From Bacteroidales bacterium (lineage in GTDB: Bacteria; Bacteroidota; Bacteroidia; Bacteroidales; Tenuifilaceae): DNA of 5,208 bases. The notes below the pieces were generated by a model that made no database searches, had not been told where the DNA came from, and saw only the letters and a list, made by a program, of their open reading frames with translations. The stretch covers positions 1-5,208 of the forward strand of contig WBUV01000268.1 in NCBI GenBank assembly GCA_008933525.1, written 5' to 3'. The stretch's first letter is position 1. The number at the start of each line of letters is the position of its first letter. The position numbers and the translations under genes are program-made. Shown here piece after piece: positions 1-5,208 of the stretch.

Positions 1-487
1 GCCCGATAAGAGTTTCCAGAAAAACTTTGATGGTGCAAAAAAAGCCGGTATACCTGTGAGCGCTTACCACTTTTTTAACTTTAACCGAGATGGGGCTCGA
101 CAAGCCGATAATTTCCTGCGAAGAGTAAATCTTAAAGAGTTCGATCTCCCTCCGGTTGTCGATGTGGAGGAGTGGGGTAACGTAATACGCCGACCACGAA
201 AAGAAATTGTTGCCGATTTAAAGGAATTTATAACAATAGTTGAGCATAAAGCGGGCGAAAAAGTTTTAATCTATACAAACGAGGATACTTACAAGCATTA
301 CATTAAGGATAATTTCCCAAATCACGATATATGGATCTGTTCCTTCGATCATAAGCCCGATATTGGTCGTCCTTGGACATTCTGGCAGTACTCCCATACC
401 GGGAAGTTGAAAGGAGTTCATGGAAAAGTAGATTTTAACGTTTTCCATGGTTCAACTATTGATTGGAAACAATACCTAAGCCGCTAG
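1..487 (+). CDS. GH25 lysozyme-like muramidase, C-terminal part (5' end outside window)
   Basis: This is the last 161 residues of a glycoside hydrolase family 25 protein; the frame is open from base 2 and the gene begins before the window. GH25 enzymes cleave the beta-1,4 bond between MurNAc and GlcNAc in peptidoglycan, normally outside the cytoplasm. Numbering from base 2, the fragment shows an AYHFF strand (residues 21-25), the catalytic D-x-E motif as DVEEW (Asp54, Glu56; bases 161-169), an LIYTN strand (about 89-93), an IWICSF strand (about 110-115), and the closing signatures WTFWQYS (125-131) and VDFNVFHGS (143-151). The usual (beta/alpha) barrel C-terminus is intact and no extra wall-binding domain follows it. 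The GTG at 56 encodes an internal valine, because the family-like sequence continues upstream of it. The stop lies 11 bases from the end of the convergent hydrolase gene. The signal peptide or anchor cannot be seen. The family call is firm; whether it acts on self or foreign murein is unknown. Confidence 0.9.
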   Translation, partial: PDKSFQKNFDGAKKAGIPVSAYHFFNFNRDGARQADNFLRRVNLKEFDLPPVVDVEEWGNVIRRPRKEIVADLKEFITIVEHKAGEKVLIYTNEDTYKHYIKDNFPNHDIWICSFDHKPDIGRPWTFWQYSHTGKLKGVHGKVDFNVFHGSTIDWKQYLSR

Positions 488-498
488 GCTAATTTCTT

Positions 499-1284
499 TT
501 ATTTTGTTTGGCTAAACAGCCATTGAAATAGTTCCGGCTCTTTAAATGCATTATCCCAGCTGTTGTGATTTACAAGAGGATATGTGGTTAGTTTAGCTTC
601 TCCGCCATTTGCCAAAATTGCTTGGTACATTAGTTTTGAATATTCTGGCGAAACAATTTCGTCCATTTCTCCATGGAAAATCCATATCTTAACCTTTTCG
701 GCATATTTCTTTGCAACATTAGGATTACTTCCCCCACAAATTGCTATTGCAGCGGTAAATAGTTTTGGTTGTCGGTATATCAGTTCAAATGTTCCCATCG
801 CGCCCATGGATAATCCGCTAATGTAAACCCTTTTTTTATCAATATATTTTTCCTTTACCAATGCTTTTGATAGTTTAACCAGAAGATCCATCGGCTCGGT
901 TGGTTTTCCTTCGGGAATAAACTGAAAAGACCTAAAGCCTTTGTCGTCCTGATATATTTTCACATTTGCCCAGTAACTATTAGCGTTGCATTGTGGGAAT
1001 ACAACAATGGCAGGAAATTTATTCCTTACCGAGTCGCTTGCAAAAAGTGAACCGCCATGCGTTAGCTGCTTTTGGTTATCCGATCCTCGTTCACCTGCTC
1101 CATGCAGAAAAATCACTAAAGGATATTTGTTCTTTGGATTGAAGTTCTTAGGATACATTATCCTGTAGGGTAACGTGGAGCCTTTATCATTAAAAACTTT
1201 TTCTTCGTAAGAGGTTATATAATCCTGCGACATCGTATTGATTGTTGAAATTAAAAGTATAAGCGTTGATAGTAGGATTTTCAT
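499..1284 (-). CDS. Secreted alpha/beta-hydrolase (esterase / COG4099-type predicted peptidase)
   Basis: A 261-residue serine hydrolase of the alpha/beta fold. Residues 1-19 form a signal peptide: Lys2, then a hydrophobic LLSTLILLIS core, with likely cleavage after Ser19 before a Gln. This places the enzyme in the periplasm or outside the cell. The oxyanion-hole motif HGAGERGSDN is at 61-70, the nucleophile elbow GLSMG at 157-161 (Ser159), and the probable acid Asp208 lies in HGEMDEIV. The probable catalytic base is His240 in the C-terminal VNHNSW segment. Family members hydrolyse carboxyl esters such as acetylated or feruloylated glycans, and some are labelled predicted peptidases; the substrate cannot be read from the sequence. 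No polysaccharide-utilisation genes are adjacent, so a glycan role is only a guess. It lies 91 bases downstream of radC on the same strand without a convincing promoter or terminator between them, so read-through from radC is plausible. No Shine-Dalgarno sequence precedes the ATG, as is usual in Bacteroidota. Confidence 0.85.
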   Translation of the reverse strand: MKILLSTLILLISTINTMSQDYITSYEEKVFNDKGSTLPYRIMYPKNFNPKNKYPLVIFLHGAGERGSDNQKQLTHGGSLFASDSVRNKFPAIVVFPQCNANSYWANVKIYQDDKGFRSFQFIPEGKPTEPMDLLVKLSKALVKEKYIDKKRVYISGLSMGAMGTFELIYRQPKLFTAAIAICGGSNPNVAKKYAEKVKIWIFHGEMDEIVSPEYSKLMYQAILANGGEAKLTTYPLVNHNSWDNAFKEPELFQWLFSQTK

Positions 1285-1375
1285 TGGCTTAGAATTATAT
1301 TATTAATTGGTAAACATTGCTGTGTTAATATTGTCTGAGCAGAACATGAAGGGCTTTCACTTTTTTGTAAATATG

Positions 1376-2074
1376 CTATAAATTACCGTTATCGGCAAAT
1401 GAATAGCACTCATTATCGGTAATAATTAAGTGATCGAGAATAGAAATATCGAATAAGTTCGCCGCATCTTTAAGTTTTTTGGTTATGGCGATATCCTTAT
1501 CGCTGGGTTTTGGGTTTCCCGATGGATGATTGTGCGCAATTATTATTGACGATGCTAGTTTTTCAACTGCCGTTTTAACAATAATTCGAACGTCCACAAC
1601 GGTTCCGGCAACTCCTCCCTGACTAACCCTTACTTTGTCTATCACCTTGTTGGCTTTGTTAAGAAGTAGTGCCCAAAATTCCTCGTGGGGCAAATCGGCT
1701 AGCATAGGCTGAAAAATTTCAACCACATCGTGGCTCGATGTTACTCTTTCCCGGTTAATGGCCTCCACGGCTTTTCTTCTTCGCCCAAGTTCAAGTGCAG
1801 CAAGCACTGTTATGGCTTTAGCTTCGCCAATTCCTTTGATTTGCGTTATTTGATGTAAACTGAACTTCCCTAGCTCGTTTAAATTGTTTTGGGCGAGCGT
1901 AAGTAACCGTTGTGCCACTGTAACTGCTGTTTCGTCGGAATTTCCAGAACGTAATAGAATAGCAATTAGCTCGGCGTCGCTTAGGCTACTAATCCCCTTC
2001 TTTTGCATTTTTTCGCGGGGTCTGTCTTCCACTGCCCAATCCTTTATTGTAAGGCGTTTATATTCTTGTTCCAT
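1376..2074 (-). CDS. radC: RadC family JAB/MPN-domain protein
   Basis: A 232-residue, full-length RadC (UPF0758) protein. The N-terminal part is a helical, DNA-repair-like segment with a helix-hairpin-helix element at about residues 76-99, containing IKGIGEAKA. The C-terminal part (about 112-232) is a JAB1/MPN-type metal-binding domain. The zinc-ligand signature H-x-H-x7-S-x2-D is complete: His181 and His183 in HNHPSG, Ser191 and Asp194. The supporting acidic residue is probably Glu131 or Glu132 in HEEFWALLLN. The family was named for a supposed recombination-repair role in E. coli that was later questioned; its biochemical activity is not settled. The ATG at 2074 is chosen because an in-frame TAA lies four codons upstream. 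The gene is divergent from the DUF3298 gene. The - strand leader has only an imperfect -7-like TATCTTAG, so its promoter is not securely identified. The downstream hydrolase gene may be in the same transcript. Confidence 0.95.
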   Translation of the reverse strand: MEQEYKRLTIKDWAVEDRPREKMQKKGISSLSDAELIAILLRSGNSDETAVTVAQRLLTLAQNNLNELGKFSLHQITQIKGIGEAKAITVLAALELGRRRKAVEAINRERVTSSHDVVEIFQPMLADLPHEEFWALLLNKANKVIDKVRVSQGGVAGTVVDVRIIVKTAVEKLASSIIIAHNHPSGNPKPSDKDIAITKKLKDAANLFDISILDHLIITDNECYSFADNGNL

Positions 2075-2138
2075 ACCGAATAATTAAAGCGTTAATCTAA
2101 GATAGAGTTTTTTTATTTATTGATGACTGACAAGGTGT

Positions 2139-2146
2139 TATATTTG
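2139..2146 (+). promoter_or_regulatory. Candidate Bacteroidota -7 promoter element for the DUF3298 gene
   Basis: TATATTTG matches the Bacteroidota -7 consensus TAnnTTTG exactly. A partial -33 match, TTTA at 2116-2119, lies 19 bases upstream; the alternative ATTG at 2119-2122 would leave 16 bases. Transcription would start near 2152, giving a leader of about 110 bases before the ATG at 2265. The single short motif in AT-rich DNA keeps confidence moderate. Confidence 0.45.
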
Positions 2147-2264
2147 TATTCTTGTGTTGTAGGATTTGAATTATTGGTTTTGCTACGCAATATCTTCAGT
2201 AGTTAGGCGCGAATGGATCGCTTCGAAATATTTACTACATTCGCTAAATTTCAAACATTGCAAA

Positions 2265-3065
2265 ATGATTAAGAACTTTAATTGGAAATTCCCTTTAATC
2301 ATGCTTGTTGTGGTTGGGGCGTACTATGTTTATAGCGTAAAATTCAGTACACCACGCAGGGCATTAAATATTGTTGCCGATTCAGTGGTTTTCAAAAGGG
2401 GTTGCTCTAACCCAGAATCAGCTTGCTTGCGACTCAACTTCGTGTTCCCCGCATTTGCCGATAAAATTCCCAATAAATTATCCGAAAGTTTATACTCCGA
2501 CTATTTGTTGATGATTGAGGATAGTTCCGATGTTAAAAATATCAACGAGTTAAAGAATAAACTGGTCGATATTTCGTACCGGTACGATAGTACTTACGTT
2601 GATTTTACCAATTCATTCCCCAAAGCATCGCATATTGAGTGGTTTGTGAATATTTATTTTGAAGTTCTAAGGAACGATGGTAAAATACTCACGCTATGTT
2701 ACTTCTATTCCGATTATATGGGAGGCGCCCACGGGGTGCAAAACTACCACTATCAAAATTTTGACATAAGAAAATCGAGCCGACTTGAATTGTCCGATAT
2801 TTTTGAGAATATAGACGATTTTTACGCAGTAGCAGAAGTAGCCTTTAACGAAGAATATCAATCGGAGAGAGATTCTGGCGTATTTTGGTTTACTAATAAC
2901 AAATATGAACTTCCACAGGAATACGGATTTGGCAGCAAAGCGTTTGTTCTCCACTACAATGCCTACGAAATTGCCAACTATGCACAGGGCGATATTGTTA
3001 TTGAGATTCCCTACTCAAAACTCAAAGGAATACTTAAATCGAATTGGAATTACTTGACGGAGTAA
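2265..3065 (+). CDS. Membrane-anchored DUF3298 (RsiV C-terminal-like) protein
   Basis: A 266-residue protein of unknown role. Residues 1-8 include two lysines and are followed by a hydrophobic helix (about 10-25, PLIMLVVVGAYYVYSV). This suggests an N-in anchor or uncleaved signal, with the rest outside the cytoplasm. No lipobox cysteine is present. Residues about 40-135 resemble the DUF4163 region that often precedes DUF3298, with Cys47 and Cys54 near its start. The C-terminal part (about 140-260) has the DUF3298 landmarks: YSDYMGGAHG (148-157), NFDIRKSSRLELSDIF (165-180), and a final FVLHYNAYEIANYAQG strand leading to VIEIPYSKL (227-252). This domain occurs in the anti-sigma factor RsiV, where it binds lysozyme, and in many uncharacterised envelope proteins. 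The cytoplasmic anti-sigma helix of RsiV is absent, so it is not an RsiV orthologue. I prefer the ATG at 2265; an in-frame TTG at 2166 would put 33 non-signal-like residues before the hydrophobic segment. It ends just before the shared terminator. Confidence 0.75.
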   Translation: MIKNFNWKFPLIMLVVVGAYYVYSVKFSTPRRALNIVADSVVFKRGCSNPESACLRLNFVFPAFADKIPNKLSESLYSDYLLMIEDSSDVKNINELKNKLVDISYRYDSTYVDFTNSFPKASHIEWFVNIYFEVLRNDGKILTLCYFYSDYMGGAHGVQNYHYQNFDIRKSSRLELSDIFENIDDFYAVAEVAFNEEYQSERDSGVFWFTNNKYELPQEYGFGSKAFVLHYNAYEIANYAQGDIVIEIPYSKLKGILKSNWNYLTE

Positions 3066-3071
3066 AATAAG

Positions 3072-3095
3072 AAAAGCCCCAAAAATGGGGCTTTT
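3072..3095. terminator. Bidirectional rho-independent terminator between DUF3298 gene and rpsT
   Basis: A perfect 9-bp inverted repeat, AAAAGCCCC / GGGGCTTTT, encloses the 6-base loop AAAAAT. The GC core is flanked by A residues on one side and T residues on the other, so it forms a G/C-rich stem with a short U-tract on both strands. It begins 6 bases after the DUF3298 stop codon and ends 23 bases beyond the rpsT stop codon. It can therefore end both convergent transcripts. Confidence 0.9.
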
Positions 3096-3118
3096 GCATA
3101 TAATGTTTTACTAGAGAA

Positions 3119-3373
3119 TTATGCTAGAACGTTAACGTGCTTCTGAATAGAGCTCTTTAAGTTTGCAGCCTTATTCTTGTGAATAATGTTTCTTTTAGCA
3201 AGTTTATCAAGTAAAGCCGATACTTTAGGTAGCATTTCTGCTGCAACAGCCTTATCGGTAGTTGTTCTAATAGCTTTTAGAGCGTTACGAGTTGTTTTAG
3301 CAGAATATCTGTTATTTATTCTGCGAGCCTCAGTTTGCCTAATTCTTTTTACCGATGATTTATGATTTGCCAT
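3119..3373 (-). CDS. rpsT: Small ribosomal subunit protein bS20
   Basis: An 84-residue, full-length bS20, which binds 16S rRNA early in 30S assembly. It starts with the family signature [18 protein letters not shown] and continues as long basic helices, rich in Lys and Arg (for example [17 protein letters not shown] at about 20-36). It has the conserved C-terminal [18 protein letters not shown] segment (about 57-74). Size and composition are typical. The gene begins 26 bases after tRNA-Glu on the same strand, and no terminator or separate TAnnTTTG box is seen between them, so they are probably one transcript separated by tRNA 3'-end processing. The purine run AAAGAG directly abuts the ATG, too close to act as a normal Shine-Dalgarno sequence. 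The transcript should end at the hairpin at 3072-3095. Confidence 0.98.
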   Translation of the reverse strand: MANHKSSVKRIRQTEARRINNRYSAKTTRNALKAIRTTTDKAVAAEMLPKVSALLDKLAKRNIIHKNKAANLKSSIQKHVNVLA

Positions 3374-3399
3374 CTCTTTAATATTATGTTCTTGTTAAG

Positions 3400-3471
3400 T
3401 AGCCCGTAGGGGAATCGAACCCCTGTTACCAGGATGAAAACCTGACGTCCTAACCCCTAGACGAACGGGCC
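3400..3471 (-). tRNA. tRNA-Glu (anticodon TTC)
   Basis: The - strand folds as a complete cloverleaf. The acceptor stem pairs GGCCCGT (from 3471) with ACGGGCT (ending at 3401), closed by a G-U pair at 1-72. The D arm is GTCT...GGAC. The anticodon stem is TCAGG/CCTGG around the loop TTTTCAT, giving anticodon TTC (bases 3438-3436), which reads GAA and GAG glutamate codons. The T arm is AGGGG-TTCGATT-CCCCT. The discriminator base is A at 3400. The 3' CCA is not encoded (the next bases are CTTA), so it must be added by a CCA-adding enzyme. Glutamyl-tRNA also feeds tetrapyrrole synthesis in bacteria that use the C5 route. It is the first gene of the apparent tRNA-Glu/rpsT transcript. Confidence 0.96.
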
Positions 3472-3514
3472 TTAAAAAACTTCGTTAAGTGGTGTTACCT
3501 TATCAAAGCGGGTG

Positions 3515-3545
3515 CAAAGGTATATGAATTTTTATTTCTTGCAAA
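3515..3545 (-). promoter_or_regulatory. Bacteroidota-type sigma promoter for tRNA-Glu/rpsT
   Basis: Read on the - strand, TTTG (3545-3542) is followed after 19 bases by TACCTTTG (3522-3515). This matches the Bacteroidota primary-sigma consensus -33 TTTG / -7 TAnnTTTG with a normal spacer. The spacer is A-rich, and an A/T tract lies just upstream of the -33 box, which may act as an UP-like element. Transcription would start near 3509, about 38 bases before the mature tRNA 5' end. This is the best promoter match in the window and fits a stable-RNA operon. Confidence 0.75.
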
Positions 3546-3553
3546 AGTTTTTC

Positions 3554-3590
3554 AAAAAAAATGAAAAAATATTTTCTGCTGATTTTTTCA
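3554..3590 (-). terminator. Probable terminator of mpl (A/T-rich stem with U8 tract)
   Basis: Starting 3 bases past the mpl stop codon on the - strand, TGAAAAAAT (3590-3582) and ATTTTTTCA (3570-3562) form a perfect 9-bp inverted repeat around an 11-base loop. Eight T residues follow directly (3561-3554). The position and U-tract fit intrinsic termination, but the stem has only one G-C pair, so strength is doubtful. The U-tract ends 8 bases before the -33 box of the tRNA-Glu promoter. Confidence 0.5.
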
Positions 3591-3592
3591 GA

Positions 3593-4963
3593 TCATTTAT
3601 CTCCTACAATATTTTCGGCCAATTCCTGCAGATTCACTCCAGAAAAATTTCCCGAGGTCATTATAAGTAAATTTTTGTTCTCCCAGCTAAAGCCCTTTAA
3701 CTTGGCTAAAAGTTCCTCTGAATTGGTGTAAACCTGAAGGTTTTGCTGACCAAAACCGGCCTTAACCTCTTCGATGCTGATTTGTGGAAGTCGTTTATGT
3801 TCAATGGTATGTGGATTAAAGTACACCATGGGAAAGTCGGCACCAAGCAGAGTATCCTTGTACTGCGACAAAAAATTCTTATTCAAACTACTGAACGTGT
3901 GTAGCTCAAAGCAGGCAACTAGTTCTCGGTTTGGATATGCTTCGCGAACCGCCTTTAGCGTTGCACCAACCTTCGAAGGCGAGTGAGCAAAATCCAAGAA
4001 AACCCTTGTTGAATCATTCTCTGCTAAGCACTGTAAACGCTTTGCTGCTCCTTTGAAAGTTCCAATGGCGCTGTAAAATTGAGAATCGGTTACCCCAAGT
4101 AAACTGCACACAGCCTTGGTAGCACCGATGTTCTGTACATTATGTTTCCCAAAAACCTTTAAGGGAAAAGAGTTTTCGTAGGAAACAAGGGAATAGTTTC
4201 CAGCATTATCCACAGAGTACTCCTGAGTTGAGTATGGTATATAGTTAATGTCCTTCCTATTCGATGATTTTACCACATCAACAACCTCCGCGTCGTCGTT
4301 ACAGTAAATTAGTGCGCCATTGGGTTCAATGCAATCAATAAAAATTGAGAATTGGTTTTTGTAATTCTCGAAGGTTGGGAACACATTTATATGGTCCCAA
4401 GCAATGCCCGATATAATGGCGATGTTGGGTTTGTACACATGAAATTTTGGACGAGGATCAATTGGCGAGGTTAAATATTCATCACCCTCAAAAACTGCAA
4501 ACCTTGTTTCGTGGCTGAAGCCAACCATATTATCGAAACCATCTAGCTGCGCACCAACCATATAGTCAAAACCAACACCTGATTGTTTCAAAACGTGCAT
4601 AATCATCGATGTAATGGTGGTTTTACCATGACTGCCACCCACAACAACCCTTGTTTTATCTTTGGTTTGCTCGTAAAGGTACTCTGGGTATGAGTATATT
4701 TTAATTCCCAGCTCTTTTGCTTTTAAAAGTTCAGGATTATCTGAACGAGCGTGCATGCCAAGCACAATAGCATCAAGCTCTGGAGTAATCATATCGGCAT
4801 TCCAACCAGTATATGCAGGTAATAATCCATTGTTCCTTAATCGGGTTAGCGATGGCTCAAATATCTCATCATCTGAACCAGTAATTTTATACCCTTTATT
4901 TTTAAGCGCAATGGCCAAATTGTGCATTGCACTTCCACCTATCGCAATAAAATGAATTCTCAT
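3593..4963 (-). CDS. mpl: UDP-N-acetylmuramate:L-Ala-gamma-D-Glu-meso-DAP ligase (murein tripeptide ligase)
   Basis: A 456-residue Mur ligase close to the length of E. coli Mpl. It joins the recycled tripeptide L-Ala-gamma-D-Glu-meso-DAP to UDP-MurNAc using ATP in the cytoplasm, returning murein fragments to precursor synthesis. Domain 1 is Rossmann-like, with IHFIAIGGSAMHNLA (3-17) and TGSDDEIFEPS (28-38). The central ATPase domain has the P-loop GGSHGKTT (109-116), the acidic FEGDEY motif (158-163) and IAWDHINVFPT (187-197). Domain 3 has FGKHN (271-275), DFAHSPSK (324-331) and the late MTSGNFSG (435-442). The N-terminal IGGSAMHNLA and GMHARSDNPE (69-78) fit Mpl better than MurC, which has GIGGxGMS. 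The ATG at 4963 is chosen because the Rossmann strand starts there; an in-frame TTG at 4969 would add only two residues. Genomes often mislabel this protein as MurC. It is transcribed divergently from the MBL-like gene. Confidence 0.93.
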   Translation of the reverse strand: MRIHFIAIGGSAMHNLAIALKNKGYKITGSDDEIFEPSLTRLRNNGLLPAYTGWNADMITPELDAIVLGMHARSDNPELLKAKELGIKIYSYPEYLYEQTKDKTRVVVGGSHGKTTITSMIMHVLKQSGVGFDYMVGAQLDGFDNMVGFSHETRFAVFEGDEYLTSPIDPRPKFHVYKPNIAIISGIAWDHINVFPTFENYKNQFSIFIDCIEPNGALIYCNDDAEVVDVVKSSNRKDINYIPYSTQEYSVDNAGNYSLVSYENSFPLKVFGKHNVQNIGATKAVCSLLGVTDSQFYSAIGTFKGAAKRLQCLAENDSTRVFLDFAHSPSKVGATLKAVREAYPNRELVACFELHTFSSLNKNFLSQYKDTLLGADFPMVYFNPHTIEHKRLPQISIEEVKAGFGQQNLQVYTNSEELLAKLKGFSWENKNLLIMTSGNFSGVNLQELAENIVGDK

Positions 4964-5009
4964 AAACAACGATTAAAGTATAGATTTTGCGTTACAAATA
5001 AATCAATGT

Positions 5010-5017
5010 CAAAAGTA
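5010..5017 (-). promoter_or_regulatory. Candidate -7 promoter element for mpl
   Basis: The - strand reads TACTTTTG, an exact match to TAnnTTTG, about 46 bases upstream of the mpl ATG. The expected start near 5004 would give a leader of about 40 bases. No TTTG is present at the -33 position (TCGA there), so support rests on the -7 box and its location. Confidence 0.45.
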
Positions 5018-5115
5018 TAATTTTTGATTTGATATTTCGATTCATTCCCCCGTTTTATTATACATTATAAGCTATCCAAACAACAATCAGCATAAAAAAA
5101 GTTCAAACATTCCAT

Positions 5116-5123
5116 TAAATTTG
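5116..5123 (+). promoter_or_regulatory. Candidate -7 promoter element for the MBL-like gene
   Basis: TAAATTTG matches TAnnTTTG exactly and lies 30 bases upstream of the ATG at 5154, predicting a leader of about 25 bases. The -33 region is A-rich without a TTTG. Together with the mpl element it defines back-to-back promoters in this 190-base intergenic region. Confidence 0.45.
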
Positions 5124-5153
5124 CTGTTCTTATATAAAATTAAATATGTGGTT

Positions 5154-5208
5154 ATGAAACTATCGCATTTCAACATATCAAACTTTAAAATAGATGGCGG
5201 AGCAATGT
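5154..5208 (+). CDS. Start of a probable MBL-fold metallo-hydrolase (3' end outside window)
   Basis: Only 18 codons are present, beginning MKLSHFNISNFKIDGGAM. The pattern of a short beta strand followed by N-F-K-x-D-G-G-A-M is how I remember many Bacteroidota MBL-fold (metallo-beta-lactamase superfamily) hydrolases beginning, where the full proteins usually continue into a zinc-binding HxHxDH motif. That motif would lie beyond the right edge, so the catalytic assignment cannot be checked here. The ATG fits a candidate promoter 30 bases upstream. No Shine-Dalgarno sequence is evident. It could be another protein with a similar N-terminus; the presence of a real start codon is more certain than the family. 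Confidence 0.6.
   Translation, partial: MKLSHFNISNFKIDGGAM

Noticed and set aside
56..58. GTG as the start codon of the GH25 gene
   Set aside because: The frame is open back to base 2 and the upstream residues (FDGAKKAGIPVSAYHFF) are GH25-like, so this is an internal valine of a gene cut by the window edge.
509..522. Hairpin TGGCT-AAAC-AGCCA between the convergent GH25 and hydrolase genes, as a terminator
   Set aside because: It lies inside the end of the hydrolase coding sequence, has only a 5-bp stem, and is not followed by a T-tract on either strand.
1347..1366. TGAA-GGGCT-TTCA followed by T6, a + strand terminator-like element in the radC-hydrolase gap
   Set aside because: The stem is only 4 bp, and the T-tract is on the + strand, where no gene ends. 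It does not terminate the - strand genes.
2075..2165. radC promoter with the -7-like TATCTTAG on the - strand
   Set aside because: The box mismatches the consensus and no TTTG lies at a normal spacing, so it was not listed as a feature.
4755..4955. Open + strand frame within mpl, and similar antisense frames inside the hydrolase, radC, DUF3298 and mpl genes
   Set aside because: They overlap well-supported genes completely, have no family resemblance or expression signals, and look like shadows of the real coding strand.
1..5208. Mobile element, phage, CRISPR, toxin-antitoxin or defence system
   Set aside because: No transposase, integrase, repeat-spacer pattern, long terminal inverted repeats or target-site duplications were seen, and the tRNA gene shows no adjacent integrase or duplicated 3' end. 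RadC is sometimes found on mobile elements, but here it is in a housekeeping context.

Overview
The window looks like an ordinary chromosomal stretch from a member of the Bacteroidota, most likely Bacteroidales or a close relative. It is moderately AT-rich. Genes start without convincing Shine-Dalgarno sequences. Several upstream regions carry the Bacteroidota-type promoter -7 box TAnnTTTG, one with a well-spaced -33 TTTG. The Mpl protein, and the first 18 residues of the gene at the right edge, resemble the Bacteroidota versions of their families as I remember them.

Layout, left to right. (1) The C-terminal part of a GH25 lysozyme-like muramidase enters from the left edge on the + strand and ends at 487. 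(2) Convergent to it on the - strand are a secreted alpha/beta-hydrolase (499-1284) and, 91 bases upstream of it, radC (1376-2074). These two may be co-transcribed. (3) radC is divergent from a + strand gene (2265-3065) for a membrane-anchored protein with an RsiV-like DUF3298 C-terminal domain. (4) That gene converges on rpsT (3119-3373, - strand), and a strong bidirectional terminator at 3072-3095 lies between them. (5) rpsT sits just downstream of tRNA-Glu(TTC) (3400-3471), and both appear to be read from one promoter at 3515-3545. (6) Upstream on the - strand is the murein-recycling ligase mpl (3593-4963), with its own AT-rich terminator-like hairpin. (7) A 190-base divergent intergenic region follows, with a candidate -7 box for each direction. 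The right edge carries the first 18 codons of a + strand gene that resembles MBL-fold metallo-hydrolases.

Most genes are housekeeping or cell-envelope functions: peptidoglycan hydrolysis (GH25), peptidoglycan recycling (Mpl), translation (S20, tRNA-Glu) and RadC. Nothing shows that they form one functional system. I see no insertion sequence, phage gene, CRISPR array, toxin-antitoxin pair, defence island or integration scar. The least explained item is the DUF3298 protein, which has no sigma factor or other recognisable partner in view. There is no gene-free stretch longer than about 190 bases.
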